From RGIG5612 sp963589005 (GTDB taxonomy: Bacteria; Bacillota; Clostridia; Lachnospirales; Lachnospiraceae): a stretch of 35,869 bases of DNA. Location: contig CAVAJR010000024.1 in assembly GCA_963589005.1 (NCBI GenBank), forward strand, positions 1 through 35,869. Direction: 5' to 3'. A program made the position numbers and the translations under genes. The notes under the pieces are model-generated. The model worked only from the letters and a program-made list of their open reading frames with translations. It was not told the DNA's origin and did no database searches. Positions within the stretch are counted from its first letter, which is position 1, and each line of letters begins with the position of its first letter. Of this stretch, positions 23,409 through 31,607 are shown piece by piece.

Positions 23409-24595
23409 GTCTCTGCTTCCTCCTTTTCAGTCTGCGCTGTCTCTTCCGATTCCGATGCTGTTGTTACTTCAATCGGCTGCTGTTCACTGGTTTCAGCTGC
23501 GCTTGTAACCGACTCCGTCGGAATTGTCTCCTCCGGAATCATGTCCTCCAGCTCTTCTGGCATAGACTGTTCTGACTCTTCTGCTACCTCCTGCATTCTC
23601 AGCCGTTCCTCATTTGAAACTATATGTACATCAACCATTACTGTCGGTGATTCCCCATATACCGATGTCCCCTCCGGCAGGTAAGGCGTAACATCAATTT
23701 CCGCAGTTATGTCCTTGTCGGCTCCGCTTACGTCCAATTCATCGCCCGGGATCTCTATCTGTTTCAGGTCATTTATAATATTTTCCGCGCCCTTGACTGC
23801 TATTGAGTCCTGTGACAGCTCTATGCTCTCTATCGTATATCCTGATTTCACAGTTCCTGATGTACTGATTTTTATAGGAACATCCTTCTTATGTGACACC
23901 TTGAATTCAACCATTATCTCATCTTCATCAAGAGATACATTATCTCCCTGTTTTATGACATCACCATTTACATTTTTGATAACCGGCTCAAGGTACATTA
24001 TCGTGTCAGATTCAATATTGGCATAATTAGCGACTACAACAACCTTTTCAGCAGCGTTTGTAACCGACTCCGGAGCATATATCGTAACCTTCTTCGGTGC
24101 GATATTAGCTTCTTCTATTACAATATTGTCAGAAATCTCTCCCTTATATTCCACCTCAACCTGAACCTGTTTAGATGTCATATCCTCCAGATTCAGTATC
24201 ATGCTGGTATCCTTCGCGGTAATCGTAATCTGACCGGAATATCTCAGTTTATCTCCTGTAAGCTCCACCTTGATCGGAACTGCATTTGTTATTGAAAGTT
24301 CTGCAAAATCCGCAGTTGCAATGAAATCATTTGCTGACAGCGTGGATATAATGCTTCTCTTGCCGGTAACTACTACGCTGGTTGTCTCTCCGGAGGATAC
24401 TGTATAAACATGGGATCCATCCAGTACCCTTGGTTCATTTAATATCTGTACCGTAATGTTGGAGATGGTTCTCGTGTAGTCAGGATCTGTTATGTTGAGT
24501 ACAACCAGCCACAGCAGGAAGGCAAATAAAATCGCAAGGATTTTATATCCAATATTATTTATTACATATTTCTGAAGAATCGTCCTGAACTTCAT
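23405..24595 (-). CDS. cdaR: YbbR-domain regulator of diadenylate cyclase
   Basis: CdaR is the membrane-anchored partner that tunes CdaA. It has 396 residues: a short cytoplasmic end (MKFRTILQK), one membrane helix (YKILAILFAFLLWLVVL), then three to four extracellular YbbR domains of about 80 residues. These have typical N-I-x-V and D-x-x-P-x-x-V-x-V strand patterns. The final 65 or so residues are a Glu/Ser/Thr-rich tail absent from shorter homologues. The ATG at 24595 is preferred because AAAGGAG lies about 9 nt upstream; an ATG at 24625 lacks this. It overlaps the end of cdaA by 41 nt and galE by 4 nt, so the genes are translationally linked. Confidence 0.92.
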   Translation of the reverse strand: MKFRTILQKYVINNIGYKILAILFAFLLWLVVLNITDPDYTRTISNITVQILNEPRVLDGSHVYTVSSGETTSVVVTGKRSIISTLSANDFIATADFAELSITNAVPIKVELTGDKLRYSGQITITAKDTSMILNLEDMTSKQVQVEVEYKGEISDNIVIEEANIAPKKVTIYAPESVTNAAEKVVVVANYANIESDTIMYLEPVIKNVNGDVIKQGDNVSLDEDEIMVEFKVSHKKDVPIKISTSGTVKSGYTIESIELSQDSIAVKGAENIINDLKQIEIPGDELDVSGADKDITAEIDVTPYLPEGTSVYGESPTVMVDVHIVSNEERLRMQEVAEESEQSMPEELEDMIPEETIPTESVTSAAETSEQQPIEVTTASESEETAQTEKEEAET

Positions 24596-25451
24596 CTGTC
24601 TTGGCTCCTTTCCTGAATTTATCAAACCAGCTTGTGGCCGGATGGTTGTCCTGGACAGCCTTAAGACGTCTTCTTAATTCATCAAGGCTCACATCTTCTA
24701 TCATCATTCGCGAAACCGTAAATGAAATGTGTCCTGTTTCCTCTGAAACAACTATAGTAAAAGCGTCACTTACCTCACTTACGCCTAATGCCGCTCTATG
24801 CCTTGTTCCGTATTTTTTATTCAATGACCTGCTTGCGGAAAGAGGAAAATAGCAGGTTGCTGCAGCGATCTTACCATCTTTGATAATAACAGCTCCGTCA
24901 TGAAGCGGTGTTTTGTCAATAAATATATTAAGCAGCAGCTGGCTTGAAATATCTGCATCTAACTTAATTCCGGTCTTTTCGTATTCACTTAGTGATACTT
25001 TTTCTTCAATACTTATAAGGGCTCCGGTTTTTGTTCTGGACAATTCAGCAATGGCTCTGATAATTTCTTCCAATGCAGCATCAGATAATTTTTGTTCTGA
25101 TGTACTGGCTATACCCGCAAGCTTTCTGAAAAGAAGTGTTTTGCCTAATTGTTCGAGGGCCCTTCTTAATTCCGGCTGGAATATAATTATAAGCGCAATG
25201 ATACCAACATTAAGTGTTTTGGTTATGATCCACAGAATCGTGGAGAAATTGAACATCTGCGCCAAAAGCATAATGATGAGAATAACCAATATGCCCTTGA
25301 CCAGAGTCCATGCGCTGGTTCTCTTAAACCATATTATCAGGTAATAGAAAAGCACCGCTATGATTATCATTTCTATGATATCTATTACGCTGATAGATGG
25401 TATGGAAAAATATTTATGAAAATATGAAGCTATATTCCGCCAGAAAGTCAA
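24555..25451 (-). CDS. cdaA: Diadenylate cyclase CdaA (c-di-AMP synthase)
   Basis: CdaA makes cyclic di-AMP from two ATP. The second messenger controls potassium and osmolyte transport and wall homeostasis. It has 298 residues: three N-terminal membrane helices (about 20-92), then the DAC domain with DGAVII (185-190) and GTRHRAALG (215-223), the two motifs that bind ATP and metal. The start is TTG at 25451. AGGAG lies 5 nt upstream and the TTGA overlaps the previous gene's stop; the next in-frame ATG would cut into the first membrane helix. Neighbours fit the cdaA-cdaR arrangement, but glmM, usually third, is not here. Confidence 0.96.
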   Translation of the reverse strand: MTFWRNIASYFHKYFSIPSISVIDIIEMIIIAVLFYYLIIWFKRTSAWTLVKGILVILIIMLLAQMFNFSTILWIITKTLNVGIIALIIIFQPELRRALEQLGKTLLFRKLAGIASTSEQKLSDAALEEIIRAIAELSRTKTGALISIEEKVSLSEYEKTGIKLDADISSQLLLNIFIDKTPLHDGAVIIKDGKIAAATCYFPLSASRSLNKKYGTRHRAALGVSEVSDAFTIVVSEETGHISFTVSRMMIEDVSLDELRRRLKAVQDNHPATSWFDKFRKGAKTDEVQDDSSEICNK

Positions 25452-26419
25452 CTTTTCTTCTCCTCTCCTTCAGCTTGCCGCATTTCTTTTCTTGAATATA
25501 TTCGTTTGATCTTTACAGACTCCTTGGATATTGCCGCCTTTGGAACTGCCCTAACGAAATATTTATATTCTTCATCCTCTAATTCAATAAATTCGGTTCT
25601 ATTATAATCAAGAGGAAGCACGATTGTGGATATAATCATAGCCACGATACATGATATTACTGTTCCGATAACAAACCACAACAGTTTAGAATATGTCATT
25701 GTCTCATAAGCCAGATTGCATATAATTATCAGAATAAGATATATTCCAGAACCTAAGGCTATTGCCAACTGATTTGACATATTTACCCTGATTTTTTTCA
25801 GCAGAAATGTTGCCGCAAATATAATCGCTATACACAGCATCGTATACCACAATTCATTGTAACTGAATACCCCATCCAGGGTTACTGACATTCTTGCGAT
25901 CTCATTTCCCGATTCAAGCCCCTGCAGCATAGCCGCATTCATGTGAATATAGTGGAGAAAATAATATGTAAATATTCCAAACAGTGCACAAACAACTGAC
26001 GATAATGGCATGGTCACCGCAAGAATCAGCGGGATCAATATCGGAAGTCTTATAATGCACAGCAGCGGGATCAATATAATTACATATGTCAGTTTTTTTT
26101 CAAATCTGAAATATATGAGATACATGATTGCAAGCAAAATCACTGCAACGACTCCGATGCCTGCAGACATTGTAAATAACTGTACAATACAATATGCCGC
26201 CAATGCAAAAAGCATTATTCTGAGCGGCAAGAATGCACATACTATCGAAAATAATATTACAAAATACCAGGTTGTAAGCATTGCATTAAAACCAAAATTG
26301 ATTTTAACTGCAAACAGAGTCAGAAATGCTATGATAATCCTGACTGCGCAAGTTACTGCCATAGGTGCTTTTGCATATACTTCATCTATTTTATTTTTTA
26401 TATTAAAAAGAAATTTCAT
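25448..26419 (-). CDS. Polytopic membrane protein of unknown function, upstream of cdaA
   Basis: I do not recognise this 323-residue protein. It has about nine to ten predicted membrane helices covering residues about 20-270. They are interrupted after about 155 by a polar loop (NAAMLQGLESGNEIARMSV). The C-terminal tail of about 55 residues is cytoplasmic-looking, charged and Lys/Glu rich (FIELEDEEYKYFVRAVPK, then SRKEMRQAEGEEKKS). There is no transporter signature, no catalytic motif and no signal peptide. It overlaps the preceding gene by 4 nt (ATGA) and the cdaA TTG start by 4 nt. That tight coupling argues for a role with CdaA, for example as a membrane partner or sensor, but this is inference only. 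Confidence 0.8.
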   Translation of the reverse strand: MKFLFNIKNKIDEVYAKAPMAVTCAVRIIIAFLTLFAVKINFGFNAMLTTWYFVILFSIVCAFLPLRIMLFALAAYCIVQLFTMSAGIGVVAVILLAIMYLIYFRFEKKLTYVIILIPLLCIIRLPILIPLILAVTMPLSSVVCALFGIFTYYFLHYIHMNAAMLQGLESGNEIARMSVTLDGVFSYNELWYTMLCIAIIFAATFLLKKIRVNMSNQLAIALGSGIYLILIIICNLAYETMTYSKLLWFVIGTVISCIVAMIISTIVLPLDYNRTEFIELEDEEYKYFVRAVPKAAISKESVKIKRIYSRKEMRQAEGEEKKS

Positions 26420-26820
26420 GATTTTGCGGATTCTGAATCAGAATCTAATTTTTCCAGGAGCCTGACATCTGACCTGTATCTGCACATGGTGCTTTTCTTT
26501 TTTTTCAGATGTCTTCTAAATACTATATCCGTTAACAGGCTGTATGCTACTGCAAAAAGTGCCATTGTAACAGCCAGCATTATCATGACTGTGATTGCCC
26601 CCATGCGCTCACTCAATACATTAAGCAACTGCGGATCTGCCAACAATATCACAAACATTATAATTGCATACAACAAAATGCCTGTCAGCGCACCCTTCGT
26701 GATGCTCTTCCATACAGGCAGATCTTCAACGTATTTTTTAATTTCCAGTACTTCTTTTCCTTCCCTTTGCTCGAACAATGTCTTGCGGGACATGGCACGT
26801 ACTTTTTGAGGATTAATCAT
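26416..26820 (-). CDS. Small two-helix membrane protein of unknown function
   Basis: The 134-residue protein has a basic N-terminal segment (about 1-40), two membrane helices (about 43-62 and 73-97) and a Lys/Arg-rich tail (RRHLKKKKS) ending in Ser/Asp. No family motif is recognised. It lies 5 nt after the SDR gene and overlaps the next gene by 4 nt, inside the cdaA operon. The ribosome site is weak (AAAAAAG before the ATG), so translation may depend on coupling to the upstream gene. It could be a scaffold or partner of the larger membrane protein; the function is unknown. Confidence 0.75.
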   Translation of the reverse strand: MINPQKVRAMSRKTLFEQREGKEVLEIKKYVEDLPVWKSITKGALTGILLYAIIMFVILLADPQLLNVLSERMGAITVMIMLAVTMALFAVAYSLLTDIVFRRHLKKKKSTMCRYRSDVRLLEKLDSDSESAKS

Positions 26821-26825
26821 CTTTT

Positions 26826-27617
26826 TTATTTAGCATACAGCTGTCCTATCATATAATTGCTCAGCCTGCATGGTAATATCTTCATTATCACACAAAATGC
26901 TTTATAGACCAGACCAATCGCATACAGTGGTTTAACTCTCTCCTTTAAAGCAATTTTGGCAATATACCTTCCTGCAGCTTCTGGTTTCATACCATTTCTC
27001 TCGTCTTTTTCCATTACCTTGACGCTTCTTGAGATTCGTCCTCCGTACTCCTGGTCACCATCATAGGATTTGGCTCTGGCATCCGTAAATCCGCTTGATA
27101 TATCTCCAGGCTGCACAGCACATACAGATATACCATAAGGACGGACTTCATTGGCAAGTGCCATAACATAGGAATTAATTGCTGCCTTAGAAACCGAGTA
27201 ATAAGTCTGAAAAGGAATAGGAATAGGACCTGCTACCGAACTTACACATACAATGCGTCCTTCATTTTGATGTCTCATATATGGCAATACAGCCTTGGTG
27301 CAGTTTACAGTTCCGAAAAAATTCACCTCCAGCTGCCTTTTGGCATCTTCCGATCTTGTGAATTCAACTGCGCCGGATATTCCAAAGCCGGCGCAATTTA
27401 CTAATATATTAATACGATTTTCTGTTTCATATATTGACTGTACAGCATTGATAACAGCCTGTTCATCCGTCACATCCACGCTCATATGCGTAACCTTGTC
27501 GTTGCTGCAGTCGCGACGGCTGAATTCATATACTTTGACGCCTGCCTCGCAAAGACTGTAAGCCACTGCTCTTCCTATTCCCGATGAGCCTCCTGTTACT
27601 ATTGCTACTTTATCCAT
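26826..27617 (-). CDS. Short-chain dehydrogenase/reductase, possible 3-keto lipid reductase
   Basis: This is a classical SDR of 263 residues using NAD(P)H. It has the TGGSSGIGRA cofactor loop (about 8-17), NCAGFG (74-79), serine in CVSSVAG, and the catalytic Tyr140-x-x-x-Lys144 in YYSVSKAA. ARG pairs after the first strand (FSRRD) favour NADPH. The C terminus is a basic/hydrophobic stretch (MKILPCRLSNYMIGQLYAK) that could sit on the membrane, as in 3-ketosphinganine reductases. The ATG at 27617 has GGAG 8 nt upstream. It starts 15 nt after the alpha-oxoamine synthase stop. The pairing suggests reduction of that enzyme's 3-keto product, but SDR substrate cannot be read from sequence. Confidence 0.85.
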   Translation of the reverse strand: MDKVAIVTGGSSGIGRAVAYSLCEAGVKVYEFSRRDCSNDKVTHMSVDVTDEQAVINAVQSIYETENRINILVNCAGFGISGAVEFTRSEDAKRQLEVNFFGTVNCTKAVLPYMRHQNEGRIVCVSSVAGPIPIPFQTYYSVSKAAINSYVMALANEVRPYGISVCAVQPGDISSGFTDARAKSYDGDQEYGGRISRSVKVMEKDERNGMKPEAAGRYIAKIALKERVKPLYAIGLVYKAFCVIMKILPCRLSNYMIGQLYAK

Positions 27618-27632
27618 CAATATATCTCCAGA

Positions 27633-28832
27633 TTATTTCTGCTGCATTATCTCAGCATTATCTTTCTTTAAAACATTTGCGATAATATCTGATGCTTCAT
27701 CAATCAATGCATCTGTGTGTGATGCCATGAGACTTGTACGAAGCAGACACTCTCCCGGTGCGCATGCCGGCGGAAGAACAGAGTTTACATAAACGCCTTC
27801 ATCATACATACCCTTTTGCTTGATCAATGTATTCTCCGGCTCGTATGTATAAATAGGAACTATCGGTGTGTTGGCCTCAATGATCTGCACGTTTCTTGCT
27901 TTGAGATTGCTTCTTAAACGTGCAGCATTAGCCTGAAGCTTATCCGGAAGCTCAGGATGTGCCTCAAGATATCGAAGTGCGGCCAGAGCAACTGCTGTCT
28001 GTGTCGGCGGAACACTGGCTGCAAACATATAAGGACGTGCTGTATGTCTTACATAATCTACAACCTTATATGATGAAACCATATATCCACCCAGGGATGC
28101 TAATGACTTGCTGAATGTTCCCATGTAGATATCGACCTTATCTTCCAGTCCATAGTAGCTGGCGGTACCACGTCCGCCTTCACCGATTACACCCATTCCA
28201 TGTGCATCGTCTACCATCACCTTTGCCCCGTACTTTTCTGCAAGTGCACAGATTTCAGGAAGCTTGGCAATATCACCGCTCATGCTGAACACACCGTCTG
28301 TAACGATAAGGCATCCGGCATCATCCGGAACAGCCTGAAGCTGTCTTTCAAGATCCTCCATATCAGCATGCTTATAGCGAAGCATCTTGCCATAACTAAG
28401 TCTCGTTGCATCATAGATAGAAGCATGATCCTCTCGGTCAAGGATTACATAATCATGTCTTCCCACAACACTGCTTATTATTCCGAGATTAGCCATGAAA
28501 CCTGCCGGAAATGTAATACAGTCTTCTTTTCGAAGGAACTTCTTAAGCTCATCTTCAAGCTCATAGTGCATCTTAAGTGTACCATTTAAAAATCTGGATC
28601 CTGAACAGCCTGTACCATATTTTTCTATCGTTTTCACACCGGCTTCAATGATTTCCGGCTGTACTGTAAGTCCCAGGTAGTTGTTAGAGCCCAGCATGAT
28701 GCGGCGTTTGCCCTCCATCATAACTTCAACGTCCTGTCTGCTCTCAAGAGCCCTGAAGTATGGATAAATTCCGGCTGCTCTTAATTCATCCTGTTTCTGA
28801 GGTTCGTAACATTTTTCAAATATATCTTTCAT
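27633..28832 (-). CDS. PLP alpha-oxoamine synthase, serine palmitoyltransferase-like
   Basis: This PLP enzyme joins an amino acid with an acyl thioester by decarboxylative condensation. It has 399 residues. Visible family features are GSNNYLGL (48-55), GTGCSGSRFLNGT (73-85), His136 in DHASIYD stacking on PLP, VTDGVFSMSGD, VDDAHGMGV and PLP-lysine Lys242 in GTFSKSLASLGG. The C-terminal LLRTSLMASHT holds the carboxylate-binding Arg. The family includes glycine acetyltransferase, BioF and serine palmitoyltransferase. From memory, PYFRALESRQDVEV, SRFLNGTL, GTFSKSLASLGG and the VPPACAP-type end most resemble Bacteroidetes serine palmitoyltransferases. No biotin genes are nearby, and an SDR reductase follows directly. 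The ATG at 28832 has GGAA upstream; it follows a strong promoter. Substrates are not proven. Confidence 0.82.
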   Translation of the reverse strand: MKDIFEKCYEPQKQDELRAAGIYPYFRALESRQDVEVMMEGKRRIMLGSNNYLGLTVQPEIIEAGVKTIEKYGTGCSGSRFLNGTLKMHYELEDELKKFLRKEDCITFPAGFMANLGIISSVVGRHDYVILDREDHASIYDATRLSYGKMLRYKHADMEDLERQLQAVPDDAGCLIVTDGVFSMSGDIAKLPEICALAEKYGAKVMVDDAHGMGVIGEGGRGTASYYGLEDKVDIYMGTFSKSLASLGGYMVSSYKVVDYVRHTARPYMFAASVPPTQTAVALAALRYLEAHPELPDKLQANAARLRSNLKARNVQIIEANTPIVPIYTYEPENTLIKQKGMYDEGVYVNSVLPPACAPGECLLRTSLMASHTDALIDEASDIIANVLKKDNAEIMQQK

Positions 28833-28942
28833 CAATCAATTCCTTCCCTGAAATTCTGTTAAAAAATTCCTATTAATCCTCTTTGAGTTCATACATGTCG
28901 GTTAACTCCGCAACACCTTTAAGCACGTAAAACATGAGTTTT

Positions 28943-28971
28943 ATTATACTAACTACATCCGATATAGTCAA
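28943..28971 (-). promoter_or_regulatory. Strong sigma-A promoter of the cdaA/lipid operon
   Basis: On the minus strand, TTGACT (28966-28971) and a perfect TATAAT (28943-28948) are separated by 17 nt. The leader to the first gene is about 105 nt. An ATG falls at the predicted transcript start (28933-28935) and opens a 20-codon frame ending at 28873. Confidence 0.8.
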
Positions 28972-28983
28972 ATTAAAAGCATT

Positions 28984-30195
28984 TTACAGCGTTTCGGCAT
29001 TATACAAGAACAGTATATCAGTAATACCCTCATCACTTATTAATTGATCAATATCTCCCAGATAATATCTTGGATCAACTACAATTATTGTCCTGTAATC
29101 CTGAACAAGAAATGGTATGAAACAATTAGCATATGAGTCCTTCATAATAAGAAGATTTTTCTCTGACTGTGATGTGGTCTGGATTTTAAGCTCTGCATGA
29201 TTGCCGCCTAAAAACATTGCATATTTGTCTCTGGTTTCAAGATATGAAACATCATAAAAGGTAGCTGTTTTCTCGCCGCTGTCCACATTTAGAACCGTAT
29301 AATCAACAGACTGTGCATTACTGTCATCTGTTGATGTGCTGTCCTGGGACGCAGATTCTTCTGCTTTGGTTCCCTGCGCTGCCGCAGTGTCCGAAGTTTG
29401 CGGCAGATAAACATATATACTGTCTGTTTCAGATGTTCTGAATCCGCTGGATGCTGTCAATGTTCCCTGGAAGCTGTCTGTTACAAGAAGCCTGTCATAT
29501 GCAGCATCCCCTTCTTCAATCTCGGCAGCTTTAACAAATGTCTTATATGCAGCATATGCTGCATCCGTTGTCCAATGATGATCTGTTCTGTAATATACCT
29601 GTGTTCCGGAAGCATCAAGTTCTTTTAATGTCTGCCTTACGTCAACGGTTTTTATTCCCGCCGATTCCAAATCTGACAAAAGTCTGTCTATAAAAGAATC
29701 CTCATCTCCTGCTACCTTGCCTTCAGCGCTCATAGGAAGCCTGTAACTAAGAATACTTACAGCTGTAGGTGCGACAAGCGCATAAATATTAAGGTCAGTA
29801 TGTGCCGATGAAATATTGGTAAATCCTTCAAGCTTGTCCTGATATTCGGATTCAGTCGGCTCATCAAATCTCTGGATCAGATATCCATCACTTCCAAGAA
29901 ATATGTCATTTGATTCGGTTTTTCCGGCCAGTCTGGCAACTGTTGTCTCAATACCGATCCATGTGTCTCTGTAAGGGAACTGATCTGCTACATAATCGTC
30001 AAACTGTGACTCAAATCTTCCTGATGTAAATGTGTTCCATGACAGCTTAGGCGACTGCTGCAGATTTCTATTTTCTGTTTCCGATGTCGTTCTGTCCGGA
30101 ATTGCAATAAATAAAATATCAAGAAGCACTACAATTATTGCCATACAGAGCGGAAGTATGATATGAAATTTTTTCCTTTGTCCACTTTTTGCCAT
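28984..30195 (-). CDS. DHHW-family protein, AlgX/AlgJ-like O-acyl transfer partner
   Basis: This 403-residue protein is anchored by one N-terminal helix (IILPLCMAIIVVLLDILFIA) with the rest outside. It has the DHHW signature in YYRTDHHWTTDAAY (Asp205-His206), NRNLQQSP near the N terminus, and MKDSYANCF with a nucleophile-like serine near the end. That is the SGNH-like layout of AlgX/AlgJ enzymes that complete O-acetylation with an MBOAT partner. A Ser/Thr/Ala-rich insert (about 270-310) is a likely linker. The ATG at 30195 is chosen because GAGGG lies 7 nt upstream, 13 nt after the MBOAT stop; the ATG at 30252 would lie inside the MBOAT gene. It is last in its operon, and no clear terminator follows. 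Confidence 0.9.
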   Translation of the reverse strand: MAKSGQRKKFHIILPLCMAIIVVLLDILFIAIPDRTTSETENRNLQQSPKLSWNTFTSGRFESQFDDYVADQFPYRDTWIGIETTVARLAGKTESNDIFLGSDGYLIQRFDEPTESEYQDKLEGFTNISSAHTDLNIYALVAPTAVSILSYRLPMSAEGKVAGDEDSFIDRLLSDLESAGIKTVDVRQTLKELDASGTQVYYRTDHHWTTDAAYAAYKTFVKAAEIEEGDAAYDRLLVTDSFQGTLTASSGFRTSETDSIYVYLPQTSDTAAAQGTKAEESASQDSTSTDDSNAQSVDYTVLNVDSGEKTATFYDVSYLETRDKYAMFLGGNHAELKIQTTSQSEKNLLIMKDSYANCFIPFLVQDYRTIIVVDPRYYLGDIDQLISDEGITDILFLYNAETL

Positions 30196-30208
30196 ACATT
30201 TGCCCTCA

Positions 30209-31594
30209 TCAGAATCTGAAATACAAAAATGGATTATATGAATTATAAACAAGATATGCTGTACATATCAAGAACAGTACTACGCTGATAACTGCTGCTC
30301 CTGATGCGGTTTTTTTGCTAATTTTGGCAAGCAGCTTCTTAAATGCCGGACCACAGGCAATAACGGATATTACCAGCAAAATAAAATTGCTCTTAAGATA
30401 GTAAACAAATGATGCATCCGCAAATGCACTGGTTCCGCTGCCGAATAAATTGCCCAGATATACTCCCATCTCTGCAAAATCGGTATTACTGAACATCACC
30501 CATCCAAGGCATACAATGATCATCGTATAAATATGTTTTACAAATGACGGCACATTTCGGCATAAAGGAATGAGAATATATTTTTCTATAATAAGAAGTA
30601 TGCCATAATAAAGTCCCCACAGCAGGAAATTCCATCCGGCACCATGCCATAATCCGGTCAGCATCCATACGACCATAATATTTATAATATGTCTGACAGT
30701 TCCTACCCTATTGCCGCCCAGAGGAATATAAACATAATCTCTAAACCAACTGGATAATGTTATATGCCATTTGCGCCAGAACTCCGTAACGCTTTTGGCC
30801 ATGTATGGATAATCGAAGTTCTCCGGAAAACTAAATCCGAGCATTTTGCCCATGCCTATTGCCATATCTGAATATCCGGAGAAATCGAAATAGATCTGCA
30901 GCGTATATGCTGCAATTCCCAGCCATGCCGTAAGAAATGACCTGTCTGCCTGAGCCTGGATGGTTGTATACAGCAAACCAAGATTGTTGGCCAGCAACAC
31001 CTTCTTGACAAGTCCGAGTATGAGGCGCTCAACACCCGTCCCTGCTTGGGCAAGGCTCACCTTTCTTCTTTTTAATTGCTTCTCGACCTGCGAATAAGTA
31101 ACAATAGGACCTGCTATCAGCTGCGGAAACATTGTTATATAAGTTGCAAATGAAACAAAATTATGCTGAACTCTGACCTTGCCCTTATATGCGTCAATTA
31201 CATATGATAATGCCTGAAATGTATAGAATGAAATGCCCACAGGAAGGCTCAATTCCTTCCATTCAATAGACGTTCCAAATACAGAGTTAAAGGTTGAAAC
31301 CAGCAGGCCTGTATATTTAAAAAATCCCAGCAGCAACAGATTGACAGCCACAGCCAAAATAAGCTGTTTCTTCCTTGACTTTCCGTCTAAAGCTGCCTCG
31401 AACTGCAGTCCTACAATATAATTAAAGGTAATGCTGAGCAGCATCAGCACCACATATACAGGTTCTCCCCATGCATAAAAAAATACGCTGGCCAATAACA
31501 ATACAATATTTTTTACAGCAAATGGCACTAACAGATATACTGCCAATGTTATCGGTAAAAATATAAACAAAAAATTTAAACTGCTGAAAACCAT
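30209..31594 (-). CDS. MBOAT family O-acyltransferase (AlgI/DltB-like)
   Basis: This 461-residue membrane-bound O-acyltransferase has about ten to eleven membrane helices. It passes an acyl group (usually acetyl) across the membrane to an extracellular polymer. It has the start MVFSSLNFLFIFLPI typical of AlgI-like proteins, FDFSGYSDMAIGMGKMLGF, WRKWHITLSSWFRDYVYIP (His277), GGNR and the catalytic LTGLWHGAGWNFLLWG (His317). It sits between a DUF4358 gene (13 nt upstream) and the DHHW gene (13 nt downstream). No dltA, dltC or dltD is present, so polysaccharide or peptidoglycan acylation is more likely than D-alanylation of teichoic acid. Confidence 0.94.
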   Translation of the reverse strand: MVFSSLNFLFIFLPITLAVYLLVPFAVKNIVLLLASVFFYAWGEPVYVVLMLLSITFNYIVGLQFEAALDGKSRKKQLILAVAVNLLLLGFFKYTGLLVSTFNSVFGTSIEWKELSLPVGISFYTFQALSYVIDAYKGKVRVQHNFVSFATYITMFPQLIAGPIVTYSQVEKQLKRRKVSLAQAGTGVERLILGLVKKVLLANNLGLLYTTIQAQADRSFLTAWLGIAAYTLQIYFDFSGYSDMAIGMGKMLGFSFPENFDYPYMAKSVTEFWRKWHITLSSWFRDYVYIPLGGNRVGTVRHIINIMVVWMLTGLWHGAGWNFLLWGLYYGILLIIEKYILIPLCRNVPSFVKHIYTMIIVCLGWVMFSNTDFAEMGVYLGNLFGSGTSAFADASFVYYLKSNFILLVISVIACGPAFKKLLAKISKKTASGAAVISVVLFLICTAYLVYNSYNPFLYFRF

Positions 31595-31607
31595 AATGCC
31601 CCGTTAC

